This document shows, piece by piece, positions 19,266 to 27,339 of a stretch of DNA of 27,339 bases. The stretch is taken from the NCBI GenBank assembly GCA_015680685.1, contig MNCI01038216.1, forward strand, positions 30,872 to 58,210. Reading direction: 5' to 3'. This DNA comes from Gnetum montanum. Taxonomy: Eukaryota; Streptophyta; Gnetopsida; Gnetales; Gnetaceae. The translations under genes and the position numbers were made by a program. The stretch's first letter is position 1. Every line of letters begins with the position of its first letter. The notes under the pieces are model-generated. The model worked only from the letters and a program-made list of their open reading frames with translations, ran no database searches and was not told the origin of the DNA.

Positions 19266-20441
19266 ACCTGGATACTTAGCGTGTGGCCATAAATGGTCTT
19301 TGGATCTATGTAATCCTCAATAAATCAATGATTATGAAATGAAGGGACACAATTACTCTAATCAAATATGGACTTAGCCTACCACAAATGAACCAAGAAC
19401 GATAGGGAATGATAAAGAAGTGAAGTTTTTAATGCTAAAATGACAAAGCGTAAAACCATTGGAAAAATGATTAAGTATGAATTATCGTAAACTAAACTAA
19501 GTGTAGAATAAGTTATGAACATTGAAATAAAAATAAAGTGTAAAGTATAAATAAAAAACCTAAAATATTAAAAAATATATAGTTTTGATATGGAAAAAAG
19601 GATTTCAGTTTGCTCTCCAAATGATTGAATTTTTACGTTGAAAAATGGCCAAGTGTAAAACACTAAAAATTTGACTAAGTATAGAATATGATGTAAAAGA
19701 TAGAAAAAATTCTAAGTGTATAATACTAGCAAAAAAGTGTAATAGATCCTTTCCTAAAAAATAAAATGTTGTATTGATGAGTTGAAGTGTTTGCCTTCTA
19801 TGGAGGGCCAAACTACAAATGATGGTAGAGAAAAAAAAGAATATGTGATAAAAATGATAAAAAAAAAAAGCTTAGATATAAAGTAAACTATAGTTTTGGA
19901 TGGTGTAATCAAATCTTTGGGAAGTTAGATGATGGATGCAGGAGCCATAGGCACAATCCAAAGTCAATTTTGGAACAAAACGGGGCTATTTTAGCCAACA
20001 TTCTTGTTACTGACATAGGAGCTAAAAAAATTTAACCATGGAAAGTGACATAGACACCTAAAAATTCTATCTTTCAAAGTGACATAGAAGATGCAAAAGA
20101 TTTTAAAAGCAACCAAAGAGCACACTAGTGTTGCAATGGTAGCAAGTACTCAGTCTTTTGATTTCTCAAAACTTAACAAGTGCTCTTAAATCTCAAAATA
20201 TTCAACCAAATCTCCCAAGATCCAACCCAAAACTTGTATTTTAAGCTTGTAATTATAGTCCCAGATTTTCCAAATTTGAGTTAGGATTGCTAGAACTAAA
20301 CTCATAGTTAATTATAACTTGTCACCCAATTCAAAAATAGTAAGTCTAGTCTTTCAATTTTGCTGTCTAACATCAATCTTACTTTCAAAATCAATTCTAA
20401 CTATTGATGTTCAAAATCAACTAGCTCATTGGTGTCTAGTG
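19266..20441. other. AT-rich spacer with degenerate AAGTGTAAAA motifs
   Basis: No coding frame with recognisable domains. Between about 19430 and 19740 short motifs such as AAGTGTAAAA/AAGTATAGAA recur irregularly in A-rich sequence. Open stretches here are low-complexity. Confidence 0.5.
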
Positions 20442-20888
20442 GATCTCAAACTTAGAAAAATTTTGAGTTGTGTCAGCTCTAACACTTCAAAAAATTTTGA
20501 GTCATACGAGGTTCACTAAGAAAAATGTTGAGTCACAGTAGCTCCAACACATAGAAAAATTTTCAATCAAGCTAGCTCTGATACAAAGAAAAATTTTGAA
20601 TCATGCTAGCTCTAACACTTAGAAACATTTTCTACCATGTCAACTTCAACATTTAGAAAATTTTAATCCATACCAGCTCTAACACTTAGAAAACTTTTGA
20701 ACCATGCTAGCTCTAACACTTTCAAACATTTTGAACCATGCCAATTTCAACACTTAAGAAAATTTTCTAACACTAAATTCTAGCTCTAATACTTAGAAAA
20801 TTTTTGAGTTACATCAACCCCAACATTTAGAAAAATTTTAATGTGTACTAGCTCTAACACTTAGAAAAATTTTAACACCAGAGTTCTA
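20442..20888 (+). repeat. Minisatellite, 13 units of about 34 bp
   Basis: Tandem array. Most units are exactly 34 bp (for example starts at 20476, 20541, 20575, 20609, 20676, 20710), with variants of 31, 33, 38 and 39 bp. Units begin GCTCTAACACTTAG, continue AAAAATTTTGA and end CATGCTA or similar. Units differ by several substitutions each, so the array is old. No coding periodicity: 34 is not a multiple of three. Confidence 0.92.
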
Positions 20889-21094
20889 GCAAGGTGATAA
20901 TTAAGACTAGAGAAAATACATGTGATAAAACATTATATAAAGAAGAGTGAATATTAGAGAAAGGTGATAATCAAGACTATGCTAAATAAGCAAACATGAT
21001 TGAAACTAAAAAAGTGTAATAATTAAGCTAATGTAAGTAAGCTAAAACTAATTTCATACTAAGATGCATACACAAACATAAAAGATAATTTGAA
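20889..21094. other. AT-rich non-coding stretch
   Basis: A GGTGATAATTAAGACTA / GGTGATAATCAAGACTA pair occurs about 70 bp apart (near 20893 and 20964). Nothing else was recognised. Confidence 0.45.
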
Positions 21095-21800
21095 AAAAGA
21101 CTAAATAGTAAAATGAGTGAAAATATTTTAAGACTATAATACCTTAGTGATGGATTTTCTAGCATCAGACCTAGTAGGAACCTTGATTCTCTTGACAAGT
21201 CAACAATGTCTAACTTACCAAATCCTAGATTGACAAATCCATAAGTGCTAGATGACCAAGGAATGATTACGTTAGACTCATTACCTTTTTTTTTTTAAGG
21301 ACATTTGATCAACAAGAGTAGGTTGAGATCATAAGCTAGTCTCTTTGAATACATATAATCATGAAATAGTTGGGTTTTTGGGATTAGCATGTAAAACTAT
21401 TTCATTAAATTTACAAGGAAACTATATTTCTTGATCCAAAGGTGATGAAATAGCACAATGGTATGCTAACAAAGGTTATTCTAAAATAGCATTAATTATA
21501 GATGATTCTTTAATGACAATAAATATAGCATCACACATTATCATACTTCCTATAGAAAAAGGTAATTTGATTGTTCTTAGCATTTCTAATCTAGTGCCAC
21601 TAAATCAAATTAGAAAGGAGTTGTAGTTAGAGTATGTAACTTATGTTCCATGGCTGAGATGCTTAATGACTACCCATGATATGACATTTATTTCAACTCC
21701 ATCATCCATGTGCACTAATGGTAGTAACAGTTTATCTTTAATCTATATGGTGAAGGATTTGTTAGTTAATTTAGATGGTCCATGGGATTGTGGGTAATAT
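21095..21800 (-). pseudogene. pol: TAT-type aspartic protease, copy 1
   Basis: Minus strand. The catalytic region MDDGVEINVIS lies at about 21709-21677 (D-D-G-A/V type active site), followed by VTYSNYNSFLI, FSGTRLEMLRTIKLPFSIGS, INAILE*PLLAYHCAISSPL and LHANPKNPTIS. These match TAT-lineage proteases (...GTI.LP..IG... then LGRPW....AV.S..HQ...). A tail with KVPTR..ARKSI follows to about 21100. The whole block is similar to 24166-24830. Upstream it abuts integrase, an abnormal order. Confidence 0.75.
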
Positions 21801-22555
21801 GAATATGAAAATGACTACGTAATTTGGTATTAATCACAAAATTTGGCTAGTTCTTTACTCTTAAATTAAGGTTCTTTATCAGTCATGATGTAGAGAGGGA
21901 TACCAAAGTAAGTAATTATATAATCCAAAATAAAACTACTAATATACTAAGAAGTTAAAGTTCTTAAAGGAATAGCTTAATCCACTCAATAAAATATTTA
22001 GTAGCCATTAAAATAAATTGATGATTAAAAGAAGATGAAGGGTTGATAGAACCTATGAGATCCAACCCCCATTTTGGAAAGGTCATATCATTTCAAGCAT
22101 CTTAAGTTCTTGAGATGGAATCTAAATAAGAGTAGCATGACATTGACATGTATCACAAATCTTAACTATCATATGTGCATCCTTAGACATCATAGTCCAC
22201 TGATAACCTAATGAACTGATACAAGCTGCCAGAAACCATGAGCCTAAATGACCTTCACATATGCTAAAATGAACCTATTCTAACACGTTTTATGCATCTT
22301 CATTAGTTATATAATGTAGAAGAATTTTTGACATAGAGATGTGATAAAAAAAATATCAAGATCAACAATATAAAATTGTTTAGAATGTTTATGAAGATCA
22401 TCCTTTTTTGAATAAGATAGATGTTTAGTAGTTTCTCTAGTTTGCAAGTATTATACAATATCATTGTAATATTCATCTTCTTCTAAGTTAACTAAGCCAA
22501 TGTATTGTGTATCCATGAGGGCAAAACATGTATCTTATGTTGAATAAGACAAAAT
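21790..22555 (-). pseudogene. pol: TAT-type integrase
   Basis: Minus strand. The zinc-binding part reads GHLGSWFLAACISSLGYQWT then SKDAHMIVKICDTCQCHA (about 22260-22140; C..C kept). The core has AIPLRTLTS*YISSFILDYI then TYFGIPLYIMTDKEP*FKS (second Asp kept) and YPQSHGPSKLTNKS, where the expected Glu of GQAEATNK is Lys. Similarity ends about 21795, where protease copy 1 begins, so the C-terminal domain is missing. Several stops and frameshifts. Confidence 0.78.
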
Positions 22556-22985
22556 ATCTTTGTTAAAAGTAGGATCAACAAGGAGAGAAAAAGCAGCTAG
22601 TGCATCAGCAAGCATGCTTTCCAAGTGGTGGATGTACATGAGTAATAATTTGTTAAAATGAGGAATCAAATTTTTTGCTAAGTTTAGATAAGGTTGAAGG
22701 TATTTAGCTTTTCAAGCATATTCATTATTTACCTAGTGTATGACCAATTAGGAATCACCACACACAAAAAGTCTTTTGATTCCAAGTTAAAGGGCTAAAA
22801 CATACCTCAATTGAGGCCTTTGTATTTTACCATGTTGTTATTACCTCAACAATTTATAACTTTGATAAATTAGATTCATACCTTAGTAATTAAGAAAAAA
22901 AAAAGTAATGCTTGAACCTTGGCCAGTGTGCTCACTATCAAAAGACAAGTACAAATTAAAATCCTCATGTTGCAACATGGTAATT
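22556..22985 (-). pseudogene. pol: Second RNase H (aRNase H) of the TAT element
   Basis: Minus strand. It begins near FNLYLSFDSEHTGQGSSI (about 22955, the DG.S.G.G-like strand). Then come LRYVLAL*LGIKRLFVCGDS (about 22805-22750) and VNNEYA*KAKYLQPYLNLAK, ending MYIHHLESMLADALAAF (about 22640-22580). Asp residues of GDS and ADALA are kept. This dual-RNase-H arrangement is diagnostic for plant TAT elements. Stops replace residues expected to be Glu or Gln (LGI preceded by a stop; GDS*LV where GDSQLV is usual). Confidence 0.82.
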
Positions 22986-24163
22986 GGAGGAGGGATTATC
23001 TCTTCCTTACTTGTTTCCTTGGGGGAAGGTTTGATCTTTACAATAGATGGTTTGGAGAGTGGGGCTAAAGTAAGTAAATCCATAATGCCTTGCCCCTTAA
23101 TTAAGTGTTTTGTGAGATAAGATAGGTCAAATTTAGTTAAGAGAGTCTTCCTTCCTATCATTTAATTATTACCATATGGGTTAATGTAGATATATCGTAA
23201 AACATTATCTCGAAAAATGACATGAATCTTTGCCCCTAGTAGGTAGTTTTTCCATTTCTTAAGTGAAAAGGTAGGCCTAAGAAATATTTTTTTATGTTTA
23301 TGTAATGTGTTTTGTAATTGGAAAAGGGAAAAGGGATGTAATTGATAGGAAGATTAGCACCATCTTCACATCATTAGTAAAGCATACTACAATAGAGTGA
23401 TTAGACTTAGAAAAATAGAGATAGAAATGAAGATCAAATTGAGGATGATAGAGTATGGAAAAGTTGGTAAGGTCATGCTTGATTGCATCGAAAACCTCTT
23501 TATACTTTGAGTCCTAGTTAAAAGTTGTAGATTTCTTGAGAAGATGAGAAAGGAGATAAAATTATTTAGTTATGTTGCAAATGAACTAATAGATGGATTT
23601 GATTCTATCTTATAGAATACACATGTTCTTAAGACACTTAGGTGGTGGAAGGTTCATAATTTCTTTAACTTTATCAAGATCTACTATTATACCATTAGCT
23701 AAAACTAGAAATCCTAACATCTTGCTTATTTCCACATCAAAAATGCACTTCTTGGGATTTAAGCAGATGTTATACTTATTACAACAAGTCAAAACTAGGT
23801 CTAAGTTGGTGGGATGATTAGTTCCGATGATAGACTTGACGATTAGATCATCCACATAATCATTGATAGTTTTAAACATCATGTCACTAAATTTGAAATT
23901 CATTGCTCACTGGTACATTGCTCTAGCATTCTTAAGCCCAAAAGGCATTTTCGTGTAACAAAAGGTTCCCCATGGAGTCATGAAAGTTGTGAAGCATTGA
24001 TGCTCAACATTGATTTGAATTTGGTTATAGCCCAAAAAATCATTCATGAAACTAACTAAAGTATGACCTATTGTTGTGTCTATGATTTAATAAATGTTGG
24101 ATAATGAAAAACCATCTTTCAATGTCACTGTGTTGAGGTCACAAAAATTGATGCATATCCAAA
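22986..24163 (-). pseudogene. pol: TAT-type reverse transcriptase and RNase H
   Basis: Minus strand. RT starts abruptly at WICINFCDLNTVTLKDGFS (24159-24105) next to an ambiguous base (24164). Then come SFMNDFLGYNQIQINVEHQ (first catalytic Asp of FMDG now Asn), TPWGTFCYTKMPFGLKNARA and YVDD (23847-23858), with LNPKKCIFDVEISKMLGFLV and MNLPPPK. RT to RNase H start is one frame with few stops (one in YQ*AM where QRAM is usual). RNase H continues as FICNITK...KEVFDAIKHDLTN, NLPINYI...NYKTHYINIKK after a frameshift, and TLLTKFDLSYLTKHLIKGQG (to about 23080), followed by a Pro/Lys linker. Confidence 0.88.
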
Positions 24164-24165
24164 NT

Positions 24166-24830
24166 TAAAGATAAAACTATGAAAGGACAGAAAATATTTA
24201 AGATTTTGATGCCTTAGCGATGGATTTTCTACCATTGAACCTAATGGGAACCTTCATGCTCTTGAAGGATGCAATAATGTCTAACTAATCAAATCCTAGA
24301 TAAATGAATTCATAATTGCTAAATGACTAAGGAATGGTTGTGTTAGACTCATTACCTTTTTTGTTCAAGACATTTAACCAACAAGAGCAAGTTGAGATCC
24401 TAAGCTAGTCTCTTCCAATACATCTCATTATGAAATAGCTAGGATTTTGAGATTGACATGTAAAATTATTTTTCTATCCTTACAAGGGAAGTGTATTTCT
24501 TGATGCAAGGGTGATGAAATAGCATGATGGTATTCTAACCAAGGTCATCCTTATATAGCATGAATTTTAGATGAATTTCTAATGACAAATGAATACAACC
24601 TTAGATGCAATCATACTCCCTATAGAACAAGGAAATTTTATTGTTCCTATGTTTTCTACTCTAGTGCCACTAAATGAAACTAGAGAAGAGTTTTAATTAG
24701 AGTACATGACCTATTTTTCAAGACTAATATGTTGAATGACTGCCCATGATATGATATTTTTACTGGCTCCATCATCCACTTGTACCACTAGTAGTGGCAT
24801 GTCATCTCTAATTTTTATGATGATGTAAAT
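24166..24830 (-). pseudogene. pol: TAT-type aspartic protease, copy 2
   Basis: Minus strand. VDDGASKNIISWAVIQHIS (from 24779), then VSFSGTRVENIGTIKFPCSI and a tail with MKVPIRFNGRKSIAKASKS to about 24200. The order and length match copy 1 at 21095-21800. It lies directly before RT, the normal position, so it is probably the native protease of this pol. The C-terminal LGRPW-equivalent region is badly decayed. Confidence 0.75.
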
Positions 24831-24834
24831 AGAG

Positions 24835-25200
24835 AGATGGCACATGACACTTATTGCAGATGTATTTTGATGTTCTCTACCTTAAAGACAAAATAGTCAA
24901 CTTTATAATGTCATGTATTGAGCAATGATAAGATCACATGAACATGGGGCTAAATGTCCAAAGGCACCATAATAGACTTTAGCTTCCTCTCCAATGCTAA
25001 ATGATGTTTCTTGGAAGTGAAAATGCTAAAACACTTAGGATGGTTCTTACTTCAATTTTTTTTTCAACTATCCTAGAATCTTCAAAATTTGCAGACAAAT
25101 TCAACCTATCAATTTTGCCAACTTGGGCAAAAACAAAACTTGCAATTTGTATAACGAGGATGCCAAGGAAGTTTGAGGTAAAAGCGAAGGTAGGTTGATT
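24835..25200 (-). pseudogene. Integrase zinc-finger remnant (and possible aRNase H end) upstream of protease copy 2
   Basis: Minus strand. YYGAFGHLAPCSCDLIIAQY (about 24970-24905) then, in another frame, KYICNKCHVPS (about 24865-24835) match the H..H / C..C part of the integrase at 22290-22130. The preceding 25200-25000 has open but decayed sequence (FAQVGKIDRLNLSANF) that could be the aRNase H end. The catalytic core is missing and protease follows directly. Confidence 0.5.
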
Positions 25201-25654
25201 GATTTGTCATATTTCTAGATCTCTTTGGATTCTGTTAGGGGTTGATGCCTTTGAACCATTGGCCTAACATTTAAATATGTCATCTTACTATCATGCTTAC
25301 ATCTATTCAGTCTTATCATAAATATCTTCTTTTACAATAAAAAAATTTCTTCGATGGGTGATTTAGCATACTATGATTTTACAAAGCTTCCTAGACCAAA
25401 AAATGTGCATACTAAGAATTTATTTGGTAATGAATGTGGAGTATCTTGAAAGGTTATTTTGTGGATGCAAAGTATGTTAGCGTTCTTATGTGTGTGAACT
25501 TTTATTTCAAGTTAATGGGTTTTTTGTATAAAGAAAATGATTATTATCAATGATAGCTAGACCATTGGAATGTTAATGTTTATTAACTTTGCATACATGC
25601 TATATGGTGGAGACGTAAGAATATACCATCCAAATTTGATAAAATAATGTCATG
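25201..25654. other. AT-rich stretch without recognisable features
   Basis: No domain, LTR or tandem repeat recognised on either strand. Confidence 0.45.
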
Positions 25655-25834
25655 CTTTCATGTTTGGAAGTTTGCAAATGCATTTTAGTGGAGAATGGTG
25701 GAGTAGTTTTAGCTGACACAAAATCTTACATGGTAATAGGTTATGAAATTGTGTGGTTAGGGTCATCAAATGTAAGCATCACATCAATGTTTTGTTACTA
25801 TTTGTGGAATTTGTTAGCAAGTGATAATAAGTGA
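25655..25834 (+). pseudogene. Possible Ty1/copia protease fragment
   Basis: Plus-strand frame with NGGVVLADTKSYMVIGYEIV, which fits the copia protease pattern GG.VL..N..C.VVGIG.V. The catalytic D-S/T-G part is not seen and later similarity is weak. It may be chance; if real, it is an independent fragment. Confidence 0.3.
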
Positions 25835-26254
25835 AAATTGCATTACTTAATGTTAGATTCAAACTTCCACTTTGTATGAGAAGACATGTTTTGATCTAAC
25901 ATATCCTATCTAAAGAACAAAATTCAAACTTCAACATCATGGATAGTTTCAAATTCACATGATTACATGGTCAATTTTAGTCTCATGTTCAATGAATCAA
26001 CCAATTACAACTTCATGGGTAGGTTCTTTGTAACTTATAGTTAATGCAAGATGCAAGTTAATTTGGAGTTTTTTTAATAGTCCAAATTTTTAACAATCAG
26101 GTGTTAGAATAGTGATATAGACCCTGTAAATCTATTGGAAAGTAAAAATGTACATGTTACGAGTTTGAAGGGGAAGGGGGTAGGAGATGGAATGTTGGAA
26201 TTTGAAATAATTATAATATGAAATTAAATTAAGCATTGTTATGTCTAAAGACCC
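25835..26254. other. AT-rich stretch at the 3' side of the LINE
   Basis: Nothing coding was recognised. The LINE's 3' end and poly(A) would lie here (poly-T on the plus strand), but only a short T7 run near 26071 is seen. Confidence 0.4.
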
Positions 26255-27339
26255 ATAGGATCTATTAGATAGATATTACATTTTCATGAAAAATAAAGAT
26301 AGAATCTACACATTGACCAAACAAGAATAGGGACATCAAATACAGATCATATAGGCTTTTCATTGTAGCAATATGATGCTCTCTCAAATAGGTAGTTATA
26401 ACACAAGAAATAAATACATAACTCATCTTCAAAAGCTCCTGATCTGCATAACACACAAATGTGTTCTTCTCGGGGGAGTTGAATCACTCTACCACTTTCA
26501 ATTCTACGATGACAAGAACTTAAACCAAAGCTTGTTGATAGCATTCCAATACCTGAAGGGAATAGCAGCTAAGAGATAGTAATATTTTACATCTAGTTTA
26601 TTAGATCTAATATGATGTAAATAAAATTATCTCTTTCCTTCTATGTTAGCCCACATCTGTGATAAACCTTCTATTTGACTAGTTGTCAAATAAACTTAGG
26701 ATTTTTCCACACATCTTCCCAAGAGATATTCCATTTTCTCAACTATTACATTCCCAAAAAATACCAACCACAATCTTGCAAATCCTTAATAACTACTTTG
26801 GAAAAATTGTCTTTCCTTGAGATATGTAAGCTATGAGTGTATATAATGAATTGGCACAAGGCTTATACTTCTAAATGTTATAAATCACATTCACATAATA
26901 ATATTGAGTAAGGTGTTTACATCTTCACCTTTAACTCATTGAGAAGAAAATTTTTTTGCACTCCTTTAATATCTTTTTAAAGTTTAGCACTGAGACTAGG
27001 TTCCCAAAATCACATCCATATAATACCATAGGATAGATGATAGTATGAAAATTGTGTTTTCTAACTTTCAAAGCCTAGAGGCCTAAATCCTTGCACTTGT
27101 TTTTGAAAGTATATAGAGCCTTGAAACCTCTTGCTATTTTTTCTTTGATGTACTTCCCCCACATGTAATTTTTCATATAAATGAGATCCAAATATTTAAA
27201 ATAATCTACTATTTACATATTTGTACCTCCAAAATGGAAGTTATAACAATTACTTTTTGTACCCTTGATCATTAATTTGGTTTTACTACATTCTCTTGAA
27301 GATTAAACAAACAACAATAATTTTCTAAAATTTACAACA
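26255..27339 (-). pseudogene. LINE (non-LTR retrotransposon) reverse transcriptase C-terminal part, runs off right edge
   Basis: Minus strand from the edge. KTKLMIKGTKS (about 27285), then FKYLDLIYMKNYMWGKYIKE, then KIARGFKALYTFKNKCKDLG and HTIIYPMVLYGCDFG (about 27010) are the RT thumb region of plant LINEs (KTK.M, YKYLG, W...I..KI..G..A...L.NKC, VLYGCE.WG). Further on come a TPYSILL equivalent (about 26930) and LSSCHRRIESGRV then PREEHICVLCRSGAFEDELC (26480-26400), the C-terminal Cys/His motif with R.ER.C..C....ED. Stops and frame changes throughout. Confidence 0.85.

Larger units (their letters stand above)
21095..25200 (-). mobile_element. TAT-lineage Ty3/gypsy pol relic, partly tandem
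   Basis: On the minus strand, from right to left: an integrase zinc-finger remnant, protease copy 2, RT, RNase H, a second RNase H (aRNase H), integrase, protease copy 1. Two RNase H domains mark the TAT/Ogre lineage. No LTR, PBS or gag was found. The order implies a head-to-tail repeat of about 3.07 kb or a duplicated protease segment. Confidence 0.75.

Noticed and set aside
19605-19811. Minus-strand open frame rich in Phe and Leu
   Set aside because: Arises from A-rich low-complexity DNA; no motif, no homologue in the window.
20442-20888. CRISPR-like array
   Set aside because: Units are contiguous, diverged and without unique spacers, in a plant genome. It is a minisatellite.

Overview
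This window is repeat-derived DNA from a plant nuclear genome, probably a large, repeat-rich one such as a gymnosperm's (that last point is inference). The evidence is Ty3/gypsy elements with plant Athila-like and TAT-like domains, a tRNA-Asp primer-binding site typical of Athila-type elements, a Ty1/copia relic, a plant-type LINE tail, low GC, and decay of every reading frame. I see no intact host gene, no rRNA or tRNA gene, and no CRISPR array.

Left half (1-9298, minus strand): three copies of one Athila-like LTR family. Copy A covers the left edge to 2731: gag, a nearly perfect tRNA-Asp PBS, and a full LTR. It sits in the leader of copy C, of which 37 nt, a decayed PBS and a truncated LTR remain (2732 to about 3180). 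C's LTR is fused to the integrase of copy B. Reading right to left, B has an LTR (9298-8596), PBS, gag (8438 to about 6100), protease, reverse transcriptase/RNase H, and an integrase that breaks off near 3180.

Middle (9299-19125, plus strand): copy H of the same family, head to head with B. It keeps the gag tail and protease. Its reverse transcriptase and half of its RNase H are missing, and a T-rich tract stands in their place. It then has an RNase H tail, an integrase with all three catalytic acids lost, a second copy of the T-rich tract, a solo LTR (13637-14493) with a perfect 5-bp target duplication, a long decayed ORF in the env-like position (15305-18007, plant-transposon-protein-like domain plus coiled coil), a polypurine tract and a 3' LTR. 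That LTR cuts into a minus-strand copia reverse transcriptase.

Right part (19126-27339): copia fragment, AT-rich DNA, a 13-unit minisatellite of about 34 bp, then a minus-strand TAT-lineage pol (protease, RT, RNase H, second aRNase H, integrase). Integrase runs straight into protease twice, about 3.07 kb apart, with no LTR or gag between. The right edge holds a possible copia protease scrap and the C-terminal end of a LINE reverse transcriptase.

Nothing here looks translatable as a full protein. The interest lies in nesting order, module loss and duplication, transition-driven decay, and the unusual third ORF of H.
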